DNA from: Legionella saoudiensis
GTDB lineage: Bacteria; Pseudomonadota; Gammaproteobacteria; Legionellales; Legionellaceae
NCBI RefSeq assembly: GCF_001465875.1
Contig: NZ_LN901321.1
Span: forward strand, 156,689-220,688
DNA: 64,000 nucleotides
Reading direction: 5' to 3'
Program-made: the position numbers and the translations under genes
Notes under the pieces: generated by a model
The model's database searches: none
Told to the model about the DNA's origin: nothing
The model's input: only the letters and a program-made list of their open reading frames with translations
Shown: positions 48,606-55,621 of the stretch, one piece after another
Layout of the letters: every line of letters starts with the position of its first letter
How positions within the stretch are numbered: position 1 is the first letter of the stretch

Positions 48606-48700
48606 TGCTCACTCCGTGACAGTTTATCGTAGAAATTGATCAATCCTAGGCACAAAATAAAAAACAGTACGGTCATGCTAATGAATAGTAAATCTTCCAT
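48602..48700 (-). CDS. Small membrane ORF leading the kdp operon
   Basis: A 32-codon ORF (MEDLLFISMTVLFFILCLGL, then INFYDKLSRSEQ) with AGGA 6 nt before the ATG and a 4-nt ATGA overlap with kdpF. It has one hydrophobic helix and a polar tail. Many proteobacterial kdp operons begin with a similar tiny membrane protein of unknown role. The coupling and ribosome site argue that it is translated. Confidence 0.7.
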   Translation of the reverse strand: MEDLLFISMTVLFFILCLGLINFYDKLSRSEQ

Positions 48701-48904
48701 AATGATTCCTGTTTAGTGACGATTTTTTATTATCCAAAACAATAGCATAGGAACGGTAATTTGACGATATTTTAAAATTTAGTATAGCCTGGTTACCAGC
48801 AATTAGGTACCGAATGATGCTCCTAGTTTATTTTCTCTAAATTTATGTTATACCTTTATCAATGATACAAAACTCTCTACTATGTCTCTGCGACGAGGCC
48901 GCCT

Positions 48905-49978
48905 ATGAAAAGTCGTTACTGGTATTTACTGGTTTTTATTTTTCCCCTGTCTGCGATCATTGGTTTTTTGTTTGGCGGGCTGGTCAGCTATACCACCTTA
49001 TTTTTTTTCAGCATCCTACTTCCTATAACCGAATTTCTTTGTGGCGAGGATTATACCAACCCCTGCGCGCTTGAAACGGAGTCTCATACTTATTACCGGA
49101 TTGTTTTGTATGGGATAGTCATCAGCCAGGTTATTTTAACCTTTTGGGGGGCTTATGCTACCAGCCATTGCCAGTACTTATTTGAGGCGATTGGCTATAT
49201 GATTGCGGTGGGTATTAATGGCGGAATCGCTTTTTGTGCTGCACATGAATTAATACATAAAAATCATCCTTTAGATAACTGGATGGGAAATATTGTTTTA
49301 ATTTGTACTGCCACAGGCCATGCGCCAATGGAGCACGTATTGGTTCATCACGGCCCTTTCATTACAGGAACTCCAGCTGACCATGTGCATGCGCCAAATG
49401 GGATGAATTTTTATACCTATTATTTAAAATCGATGGTAGGTTTACGCACCTCCGCTTTTGCGGCCGAAAAGAAATTAATGCGTCGCAAAGGATATTTTCT
49501 ATGGGGTTTACATAATCGCTTAGTGACGCTAAATCTCTGCACATTATTATTGGCTTTGGTTCTAACCATCCTTTGGGGGTATGCTGCACTATTGTATTTC
49601 ATTGGGGTAGTGCTTGTAAGTAGCATAATTATTCTTGGTGCGGCCTATATTCAACATTATGGATTGGAACGTTTTACCTTGTCGAATGGGAGCTATGAAA
49701 AGTTTAGTGCCATGCATTGTTGGAATTCCAATTATATTTTAACTAATTATCTTTTGTTCCAGTTACCTCGTCATTCCATACATCATTTGCGTCCGGGTCG
49801 TGATTATGAGGTGAGCGTGGATAGTACGGCTAATCCACAATTACCTTATGGGTACTTTGTGTGTAGCTTAATTATCTTTATTCCCAGTTTGTGGCGCAAG
49901 CTTATGATGCAACCCGTGCATGACAATTTGGAGGCACGACGTAAAGCGGTAAATGAGTTTCATCCGGGAGCTTCTTAA
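48905..49978 (+). CDS. AlkB-like membrane diiron hydroxylase
   Basis: Integral-membrane non-heme diiron oxygenase of the alkane 1-monooxygenase / fatty acid desaturase-like group. 357 residues with about six membrane helices. Histidine boxes: H114-E-L-I-H118-K, H144-x3-H148-H149, H154 and H152-region GTPADHVHAPN, and H290-x2-H293-H294 in LPRHSIHHLRPG; AAYIQHYGLERF matches the AlkB NYxxHYG signature. Known family members hydroxylate terminal carbons of alkanes or fatty chains using rubredoxin; no rubredoxin gene is adjacent. GAGG lies about 6 nt before the ATG. Convergent with dgkA. Confidence 0.88.
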   Translation: MKSRYWYLLVFIFPLSAIIGFLFGGLVSYTTLFFFSILLPITEFLCGEDYTNPCALETESHTYYRIVLYGIVISQVILTFWGAYATSHCQYLFEAIGYMIAVGINGGIAFCAAHELIHKNHPLDNWMGNIVLICTATGHAPMEHVLVHHGPFITGTPADHVHAPNGMNFYTYYLKSMVGLRTSAFAAEKKLMRRKGYFLWGLHNRLVTLNLCTLLLALVLTILWGYAALLYFIGVVLVSSIIILGAAYIQHYGLERFTLSNGSYEKFSAMHCWNSNYILTNYLLFQLPRHSIHHLRPGRDYEVSVDSTANPQLPYGYFVCSLIIFIPSLWRKLMMQPVHDNLEARRKAVNEFHPGAS

Positions 49979-50014
49979 AGATATCATACGTAAAATAGAT
50001 GGCAGCATCAGAAT

Positions 50015-50383
50015 TTAATTGTGTGGGAAAATAATAATAAGCCATACGATAATTGCATTGAGTATCGCCAGCAGAACAGCGGCAGAACCAATATCTTTGG
50101 CTTTTTTAGTTAACTCATGCCAGCTTAGATCAATACGATTTAATGCCGTTTCTACGGCTGAATTGAGTAGTTCGATAATAGGAACGGATAAAAAGGAACT
50201 GATCAGGGCAATACGCTCTAGAGCTGAATTACCAATCCAGAAGGCGGCAGGTAAGGCAATAAAACTGGCATAAACCTCCAATCGAAATGCAAACTCCTCT
50301 TTGAAGGCAACTTTTAATCCATCTAGTGAATAAAATGTAGCTCTTTTCAGTTGTAACCCTACTTTTGCTAGAAACTTTAGCAT
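50015..50383 (-). CDS. dgkA: Diacylglycerol kinase
   Basis: Small trimeric membrane kinase phosphorylating diacylglycerol to phosphatidate, recycling lipid in the inner membrane. 122 residues, three membrane helices; the catalytic motif ELLNSAVETALNRID at 71-85 includes E71, N74 and E78, and KAKDIGSAAVLLAILNA follows. Monocistronic, divergent from the acyl-AMP ligase operon. Confidence 0.96.
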   Translation of the reverse strand: MLKFLAKVGLQLKRATFYSLDGLKVAFKEEFAFRLEVYASFIALPAAFWIGNSALERIALISSFLSVPIIELLNSAVETALNRIDLSWHELTKKAKDIGSAAVLLAILNAIIVWLIIIFPHN

Positions 50384-50519
50384 GCAAATGTACCTTAAAA
50401 AATAAACTTATTTGACCCAATCCTTAAGATATGCTTAATTTTGGACCAGGCTCTTATTTTTTTCCAATCCCTAGCTAATAGAAGCTATCAATTCTTTTTT
50501 TTTTTCAACCAGGTCTTTT

Positions 50520-50548
50520 TTGACAAAATATTTATCATTTGCTAGTTT
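50520..50548 (+). promoter_or_regulatory. Sigma-70-like promoter for the acyl-AMP ligase operon
   Basis: A perfect -35 TTGACA (50520-50525), 17-bp spacer and TAGTTT (50543-50548) as a weak -10, about 70 bp before the start codon. An 11-T run (50495-50505) lies just upstream. Confidence 0.55.
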
Positions 50549-50617
50549 TTTAATTAAGAGCAGTAACGCTATTAAACCATGGTTGTATCCATTTATTGTT
50601 CTCCGAGGGACCGATGT

Positions 50618-52477
50618 ATGAGCAACAGCCGTTATAGCAGTTTAGTGAGCTTATTAGAAGCAACTGCTCAGTCAAAACCTGATTTTCCTCTATATACCTT
50701 TTTAAATAGAACTATGGATGAAAACAGAATTCTAACGCCTGAAACCTTGGCAGAACAAGCACGAAAAATAGCGATTTTGTTGCAAAAGAGCGCACGACCT
50801 GGTGAGCGGGTAATTATTATCTACCCTCCAGGTCTGGAGTTAATCGCTGCATTTTTTGGTTGTTTGTATGCAGGTGTCATTGCTATACCTGTTTATCCGC
50901 CTAATACTAAAGCTTTAGTGACCAAACTGCACCATATTATTCAAAATTCAGGCGCTAAAATCGCATTAACTACAGAGGAAATCTTAATTAAAATTAAGAA
51001 GTTAAGAATATTAAAGTTAATCGATAAAACGCCAGTTCTTGGGAAAATGATTCCTCACCTGATGGGGCCCTCTTTTGAACGGCATAGTCAATTACTTGGT
51101 TGGGACTTTGAGAAAATGCACTTTATGGTGACCGATCACTTGTCGGATTATTCATGTACGGGCTGGAATAAGCCATCAATAACTGAGAATACTCTGGCTT
51201 TTTTACAATACACCTCAGGTTCTACGGGAAAACCTAAAGGGGTGATGGTTAGTCATGGGAATTTATTAGATAACTTAGCGGTAATGCAATTACGTAACCG
51301 CTCCTCAGAAGATGATATTTGTGTTTCATGGCTGCCCCCTTATCATGACATGGGACTCATCGCGGGCATTTTGCAGCCTCTTTTCACCGGCTATCCAGTA
51401 AAATTAATGGCGCCCCTATCTTTTTTACAACGCCCAGTCTCTTGGTTAGAAGCAATGTCTCGCTTTAAAGGAACGATTACCGGAGCCCCTAATTTTGCTT
51501 ATGATTTATGCATTGATAAGATTACTGATGATGAAAAAAGTCATTTGGATTTAAGTAGTTGGCGAATTGCGGCTACGGGTTCTGAACCGATTCGCTGTTC
51601 TACTATAGAAAAATTCGCTCATATTTTTGAAGATTGTGGCTTCCAAGCTGAGGCTTTTTACCCTTGTTATGGTTTGGCAGAATCAACCTTAATGGTCACT
51701 GCGGTAGATCGGAACGAAGGGGTTCAGAGCCAATTAGTCGATAATAAGGCTTTAAGCTTAGGACAGGTGCGTTATTGCGATGCCAGTCATCCTCATGCCC
51801 GCCGGCTAGTAAACTGTGGTAAGCCGGCTGATGATTTTCACGTGGTGATTGTTAATCCTGAAACATTACAGGTATGTGCTGAACGCAAAGTCGGGGAAAT
51901 ATGGGTGACCAGTAAAAGTGTTACTCAGGGCTATTGGCAATTACCTAATGAATCAAAATATTGCTTTCATGCAAAAATTCCTGGTGATGAGCGGACCTTT
52001 CTGCGAACCGGTGATTTAGGCTATCTTGCGGAGGGGGCGCTTTATGTTACCGGACGACTCAAGGATTTGATTATTATTCGTGGCTGTAATTATTATCCTC
52101 ATGATTTAGAAGATACGCTACATAATTGTCACCCCAATGTACGCTTAAATTGCTGTGCAATTTTTTCTGTGGAAGAGAACGAGCGAGAATATTTGGTCGT
52201 TGTGCAGGAAATAAAACAACCTGTAGAGGCTGAAGTGGCCCGCGAGATAATTAAAATAATTCGCAATAGAATTTTAAAAGAGCATGGAATTACTGCTGAT
52301 ATTGTGGTGCTTGCGGCACATAAAGCAGTACCTAAAACAACCAGCGGCAAAATTCAGCGCTTATTATGTAAGAAAAATTATTTGGAAGGCTCATTAGAAA
52401 TTTTCTATATTGATAGCATCCATGATTCCAGTTCTATATCCAAGATTCTTCAAAATGTGCGATTTTGTGTGCTTTGA
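50618..52477 (+). CDS. Fatty acyl-AMP ligase
   Basis: Adenylate-forming enzyme of the FAAL class, which activates fatty acids as acyl-AMP and passes them to an acyl carrier protein. The frame starts at 50579, but ATG 50618 is preferred (GAGGGA 7 nt upstream); 619 residues. Motifs: YTSGSTGKPKGVMVSHGN (A3), PPYHDMGLIAGIL, FYPCYGLAESTLMV, LRTGDLGYL, GRLKDLIIIRG and the catalytic lysine region KTTSGKIQRL. A partner ACP domain is encoded by the next gene. First gene of a three-gene operon with the ACP-acyltransferase and a permuted PP2C. Confidence 0.9.
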   Translation: MSNSRYSSLVSLLEATAQSKPDFPLYTFLNRTMDENRILTPETLAEQARKIAILLQKSARPGERVIIIYPPGLELIAAFFGCLYAGVIAIPVYPPNTKALVTKLHHIIQNSGAKIALTTEEILIKIKKLRILKLIDKTPVLGKMIPHLMGPSFERHSQLLGWDFEKMHFMVTDHLSDYSCTGWNKPSITENTLAFLQYTSGSTGKPKGVMVSHGNLLDNLAVMQLRNRSSEDDICVSWLPPYHDMGLIAGILQPLFTGYPVKLMAPLSFLQRPVSWLEAMSRFKGTITGAPNFAYDLCIDKITDDEKSHLDLSSWRIAATGSEPIRCSTIEKFAHIFEDCGFQAEAFYPCYGLAESTLMVTAVDRNEGVQSQLVDNKALSLGQVRYCDASHPHARRLVNCGKPADDFHVVIVNPETLQVCAERKVGEIWVTSKSVTQGYWQLPNESKYCFHAKIPGDERTFLRTGDLGYLAEGALYVTGRLKDLIIIRGCNYYPHDLEDTLHNCHPNVRLNCCAIFSVEENEREYLVVVQEIKQPVEAEVAREIIKIIRNRILKEHGITADIVVLAAHKAVPKTTSGKIQRLLCKKNYLEGSLEIFYIDSIHDSSSISKILQNVRFCVL

Positions 52478-52509
52478 GGCAAAGCTGAGCCAGGTAATCC
52501 TGAGATAGT

Positions 52510-52531
52510 GAGGTGTTCGCAAGAACCCCTC
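52510..52531 (+). promoter_or_regulatory. GNRA-capped hairpin between the ligase and ACP-acyltransferase genes
   Basis: GAGGTGTTC / GAACCCCTC pair over 8 of 9 positions around a GCAA tetraloop, and pairing extends two more bases outward. No T tract follows, so it is more likely an mRNA processing or stabilising element than a terminator. Inference. Confidence 0.35.
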
Positions 52532-52591
52532 GCCAGAGGTTGGAATCTCTTACTACCTTCGGAATAACTTATTAGTAATGAGGAGAAGATG

Positions 52592-53557
52592 ATGTTGGAG
52601 TTACGATCCAAAGTGACTCAAAAGCAAAAGATCCAGCAGGAGCTACTGCATCTTATTCATCATCTGCACCCTGATGATTCGCCATTCGAGTTTTGGGGCT
52701 TGGATTCATTAGCAAAAATTGAACTGTTGACGGTAATTGAGAAAAAATTTGGTATTCGCCTGGGGGATAATGAAATCATTGAGATGAACACTCTAGATGA
52801 TTTGGCAGAAACGATTCTCTATAAGCAAAAACGAGACAAATGCGTTGGTAGCTCATTCATTGAGCAACCAGTAAATGCCTCCATTTCCTTTAAAACATCG
52901 CCCATTCGTAACACAATACATCAATATATCGCAGGATTTACTCGTAATCGCTTTGACATTGAAGTTCATGGCAAAGCCTTTTTGCCGCAAGATGGACCTT
53001 TTATTATTGCGGCAAATCATAGTAGCCATTTAGATAATTTGGCATTGATGGTGGCTGCTGGAGGGAGCTTTGATAATTATGTTTTATTGGCAGCCAAAGA
53101 CTATTTTTATGAGCGCCGTTCATTGACTCTTTGGTTATTGAAAAAATTATTTAATCTGATTCCCTTTGATCGCAACCCCCAATCAGCAGCTATGCTAAAT
53201 AATATTCGTAGCTGTAAAACGGCAATTAACGCGCAGAAGAATTTAATTATTTTTCCAGAAGCCACTCGTTCTTTGAGCGGCGAAATTCAGCCGTTTAAAG
53301 GTGGCTGTGCTATGTTGGCATGGGAATTGCAGATTCCTATTATTCCTGCATACATTGAAGGCGCTTATGATTGCTTACCTAAAGGAAAAGTCTGGCCTAG
53401 GAAAGGAAGCGTTACGGTTTGTTTTGGTTCACCAATCCTCATGACTAATTATCTACCCAAGGCGTCGGAGTTGAACTATCAATTTTATAAGATGATTACG
53501 CAAGAGCTTGAGCAGCAGATCAAACAGTTAAAGAGCGATCTGTGCGTTAAGGAGTAA
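52592..53557 (+). CDS. Acyl carrier protein fused to PlsC-type acyltransferase
   Basis: A 321-residue two-domain protein. ATG 52592 (6 nt after AGGAG) is preferred over 52589. Residues about 10-75 are an ACP with the phosphopantetheine site in FWGLDSLAKIELL. From about residue 100 comes a 1-acyl-glycerol-phosphate-type acyltransferase: ANHSSHLDNLALM (HxxxxD), FPEATRSLSGEIQPFKGG and IPIIPAYIEGAYDCLP. The fusion can hold the acyl chain made by the upstream FAAL and hand it to an acceptor at the membrane; the acceptor is unknown. It ends 2 bp before the PP2C gene. Confidence 0.9.
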   Translation: MLELRSKVTQKQKIQQELLHLIHHLHPDDSPFEFWGLDSLAKIELLTVIEKKFGIRLGDNEIIEMNTLDDLAETILYKQKRDKCVGSSFIEQPVNASISFKTSPIRNTIHQYIAGFTRNRFDIEVHGKAFLPQDGPFIIAANHSSHLDNLALMVAAGGSFDNYVLLAAKDYFYERRSLTLWLLKKLFNLIPFDRNPQSAAMLNNIRSCKTAINAQKNLIIFPEATRSLSGEIQPFKGGCAMLAWELQIPIIPAYIEGAYDCLPKGKVWPRKGSVTVCFGSPILMTNYLPKASELNYQFYKMITQELEQQIKQLKSDLCVKE

Positions 53558-53559
53558 CC

Positions 53560-54525
53560 ATGAAGAAAATCGCAGAATTAATTTCTATACCCAGGGATGA
53601 GTCTGAGGTTTGCTTTGAGAAAAAAGAACATGATTTTGCCTTATTTGAGATCCAAGGCTTACGTCCAACTCAAGAGGATGCTGCAGTAGCATTTTGGTAC
53701 CCAGCAGGTTTTTTTAATACATTATCTGCGCAAGATATTGGTCATCGTTTATGGACCAGCTATAAATTAATTAATCAGCATTGTCTTAAGCCTGGTTTTG
53801 GCGGCTCCACCGCATCCACCACCGTTTATGATGGGGAGGGTAATTTAATTACTGCTACTTTAGGTGATTCGGTAGTTTTTGCGGTGGTGTATTTCCCCAA
53901 TGGTCATGTTGCTTCCGTGGTACGATTAAATAAAATCATTCATCATCCTAATCTGGATCAAGAGCGGTTGGCTAAAGTGCGAGGTCTTGTACGCAATGGG
54001 CGGTTGTTGGGTCGAAATGGTTCTTTAGCATTATCCAGAGCATTGGGGGATTATGATTTTATCGAATCGGGTGTTTGTGATGATGCGCATATTGATATAA
54101 CACCAAGTGACTTGACGCATGCCACCGGAATGAAGATGCAGATTATTACTACTTGTGATGGTTTTACCGAGCCTGTTCCTGGCCAAACAAAAGAAAATCA
54201 GGAACAATGGTTTTGGAAGCAGTTGCAATCGATTGATAATCCCGGCACTCGTTCCGAAGCAGAATTAGCTCGATTGCTTACTTATAAGGCATTACATGCC
54301 GGTTCAATGGATAATATTTCTGTCTCTGTACAAGTTTTAACAAAAAATAAACCCTTTTTAGTGGGGATTTATGATGGGCATGGAGGTGACTCCACGTCCA
54401 CGTATGTAGCAAGTTCTATGGGTAAGGTATTTGAGCAACAATGCAGTTTAGAGGCCGCAGCCTATGCAGAACAAGCATTGAGTGTGGAGCGAAATTGGGC
54501 GATTTATTCCCGGGATAATCATTAA
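53560..54525 (+). CDS. Circularly permuted PP2C-family protein phosphatase
   Basis: A 321-residue PP2C (PPM)-like phosphatase with motifs in an unusual order. R35-P-T-Q-E39-D40 is the N-terminal motif; then GSTA (82-85), LGDS (101-104), LALSRALGD (156-164), T-T-C-D199-G and M-D251-N-I. The DGHGG motif (D272-G273), which in ordinary PP2Cs comes right after the first motif, is instead at residues 272-276 in a C-terminal segment PFLVGIYDGHGG. Counterparts of all metal and phosphate ligands of human PP2C-alpha (R33, E37, D38, D60, G61, D239, D282) are present, so activity is plausible. Substrate unknown. Last gene of the FAAL operon, 2 bp after the acyltransferase. No signal peptide or membrane segment. 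Confidence 0.85.
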   Translation: MKKIAELISIPRDESEVCFEKKEHDFALFEIQGLRPTQEDAAVAFWYPAGFFNTLSAQDIGHRLWTSYKLINQHCLKPGFGGSTASTTVYDGEGNLITATLGDSVVFAVVYFPNGHVASVVRLNKIIHHPNLDQERLAKVRGLVRNGRLLGRNGSLALSRALGDYDFIESGVCDDAHIDITPSDLTHATGMKMQIITTCDGFTEPVPGQTKENQEQWFWKQLQSIDNPGTRSEAELARLLTYKALHAGSMDNISVSVQVLTKNKPFLVGIYDGHGGDSTSTYVASSMGKVFEQQCSLEAAAYAEQALSVERNWAIYSRDNH

Positions 54526-54632
54526 TGCAGAATAGAGATTAAGGTTTTTTTTACTTGATTTTATTTGTTTTTATTGCCTTACTAACTATAGTTAATGATA
54601 TTAAACACTAGAAATAATACAGGAGAGCTATT

Positions 54633-54875
54633 ATGGATAATGCAAACCGTAGTGAAAAAGCGCATGTTTCAGAAGCGGCTAGTGAGTTGCTCAAAGAAGG
54701 AAAAAAATGGGCAAATGAAATGTGTGATGAAGGGATCAATCGTGCTTGCGAGGCAGAAGAGAACCTGAGGGAATGCACTGATCAATTATTGAAAAAAGTA
54801 CAACAAAACCCATTAACCTCAATATTAATTGCAGGTGGGGTTGGCTTCTTATTATCTAAGATTATGAGAAAATGA
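54633..54875 (+). CDS. YqjD/ElaB-family (DUF883) membrane-anchored protein
   Basis: An 80-residue DUF883 protein: soluble amphipathic helix region, then QQNPLTSILIAGGVGFLLSK, the hallmark C-terminal membrane helix with a glycine-rich core and basic end KIMRK. E. coli YqjD and ElaB are tail-anchored, ribosome-associated proteins made in stationary phase. AGGAG precedes the ATG. First of a trio with YqjE- and YqjK-like genes; its stop overlaps the next start. Confidence 0.88.
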   Translation: MDNANRSEKAHVSEAASELLKEGKKWANEMCDEGINRACEAEENLRECTDQLLKKVQQNPLTSILIAGGVGFLLSKIMRK

Positions 54876-55315
54876 TGGAAGTCATAAAGCAGGTAGAGGA
54901 CCTCGTTTCTACAAGAATTGATCTTGTAAAAACGATGTTTTCAGTAATGTGTATGGAGGCACGATTGGCGGGGCTTAGTATCTTCCCGCTAATTCTGAAT
55001 ATCTGCCTGCTCTTTATTGTTTTGGTAACTTTTTGGTTTTCTATTTCATTATTACTCGGGTATGAGTTTTTCGTAATTTCTCATAATTTTCTACTTTCGG
55101 TTGTGTTAGTCGTTTTATTTAATCTGGGAATATTATTGGGCTTGGCAAAGTATCTTGCTTTTAATCTGAAAAATATGAGCTTTGAAAAAACAAGATCCTA
55201 TTTTTCCCACAATAAGGATACGGATGATGAGCAATTCGCGAAAACGGTTACGCCAGCAAATAGCAGCAATGGACAAGAGGGTTCATCTGCAACAGGCGTT
55301 GATAAGCCAAAATAA
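54872..55315 (+). CDS. YqjE-family (DUF1469) membrane protein
   Basis: A 147-residue inner-membrane protein of the YqjE/phage-holin-superfamily III group. N-terminal amphipathic helix (VEDLVSTRIDLVKTMFSVM), two membrane helices (about residues 36-61, LNICLLFIVLVTFWFSISL; about 70-98, LLSVVLVVLFNLGILLGLA), and a polar, disordered tail. Despite the name no lysis function is implied. Starts inside the stop of the YqjD-like gene and overlaps the next gene by 92 nt. Confidence 0.85.
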   Translation: MMEVIKQVEDLVSTRIDLVKTMFSVMCMEARLAGLSIFPLILNICLLFIVLVTFWFSISLLLGYEFFVISHNFLLSVVLVVLFNLGILLGLAKYLAFNLKNMSFEKTRSYFSHNKDTDDEQFAKTVTPANSSNGQEGSSATGVDKPK

Positions 55316-55526
55316 GCGATCTTTAGGCTTGCACCGAACAAATTATACGGTGATTTTAGTGATTACCGTATTAGTTCCTTGTTTATGGCTTGGATGGAAA
55401 TTAAGTGAAGAAAAATGGGTTGATAGAATGGCTACACAGCTTGTGGAGTTAATCACGTTAACCTTTTTTACTTATTTTCGTAAACAATTGATTCATCTAA
55501 TGACGCCTAGAAGAGTAGAGCAATAA
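55224..55526 (+). CDS. YqjK-like small membrane protein
   Basis: A 100-residue protein. AAGGA (55215-55219) is 5 nt before ATG 55224, so the gene overlaps the tail of the YqjE-like gene by 92 nt in another frame. Basic, glutamine-rich N-terminal helix (RKRLRQQIAAMDKRVHLQQ) and one membrane helix (YTVILVITVLVPCLWLGW), like E. coli YqjK. Third gene of the trio. Confidence 0.7.
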   Translation: MMSNSRKRLRQQIAAMDKRVHLQQALISQNKRSLGLHRTNYTVILVITVLVPCLWLGWKLSEEKWVDRMATQLVELITLTFFTYFRKQLIHLMTPRRVEQ

Positions 55527-55552
55527 AACACTATCCGTGCTACTTTGATTAC

Positions 55553-55603
55553 GCGTTACTGCATCAAGGCTACAATTCAACCGTAGCTTTGCTGCAGTAA
55601 CGC
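55553..55603. terminator. Long imperfect palindrome between convergent genes
   Basis: Outer arms GCGTTACTGCA (55553-55563) and TGCAGTAACGC (55593-55603) pair perfectly over 11 bp; an inner GGCTAC / GTAGC pair extends the structure. Lies between stops at 55526 (plus) and 55622 (minus), so it can serve both genes. Confidence 0.6.
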
Positions 55604-55621
55604 ATAATTAGGATTTTACAT

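Noticed and set aside
54872-55315. Phage holin and prophage remnant
   Set aside because: The YqjE-type family is named after holins, but the trio matches the chromosomal yqjDEK order, and no other phage gene is nearby.
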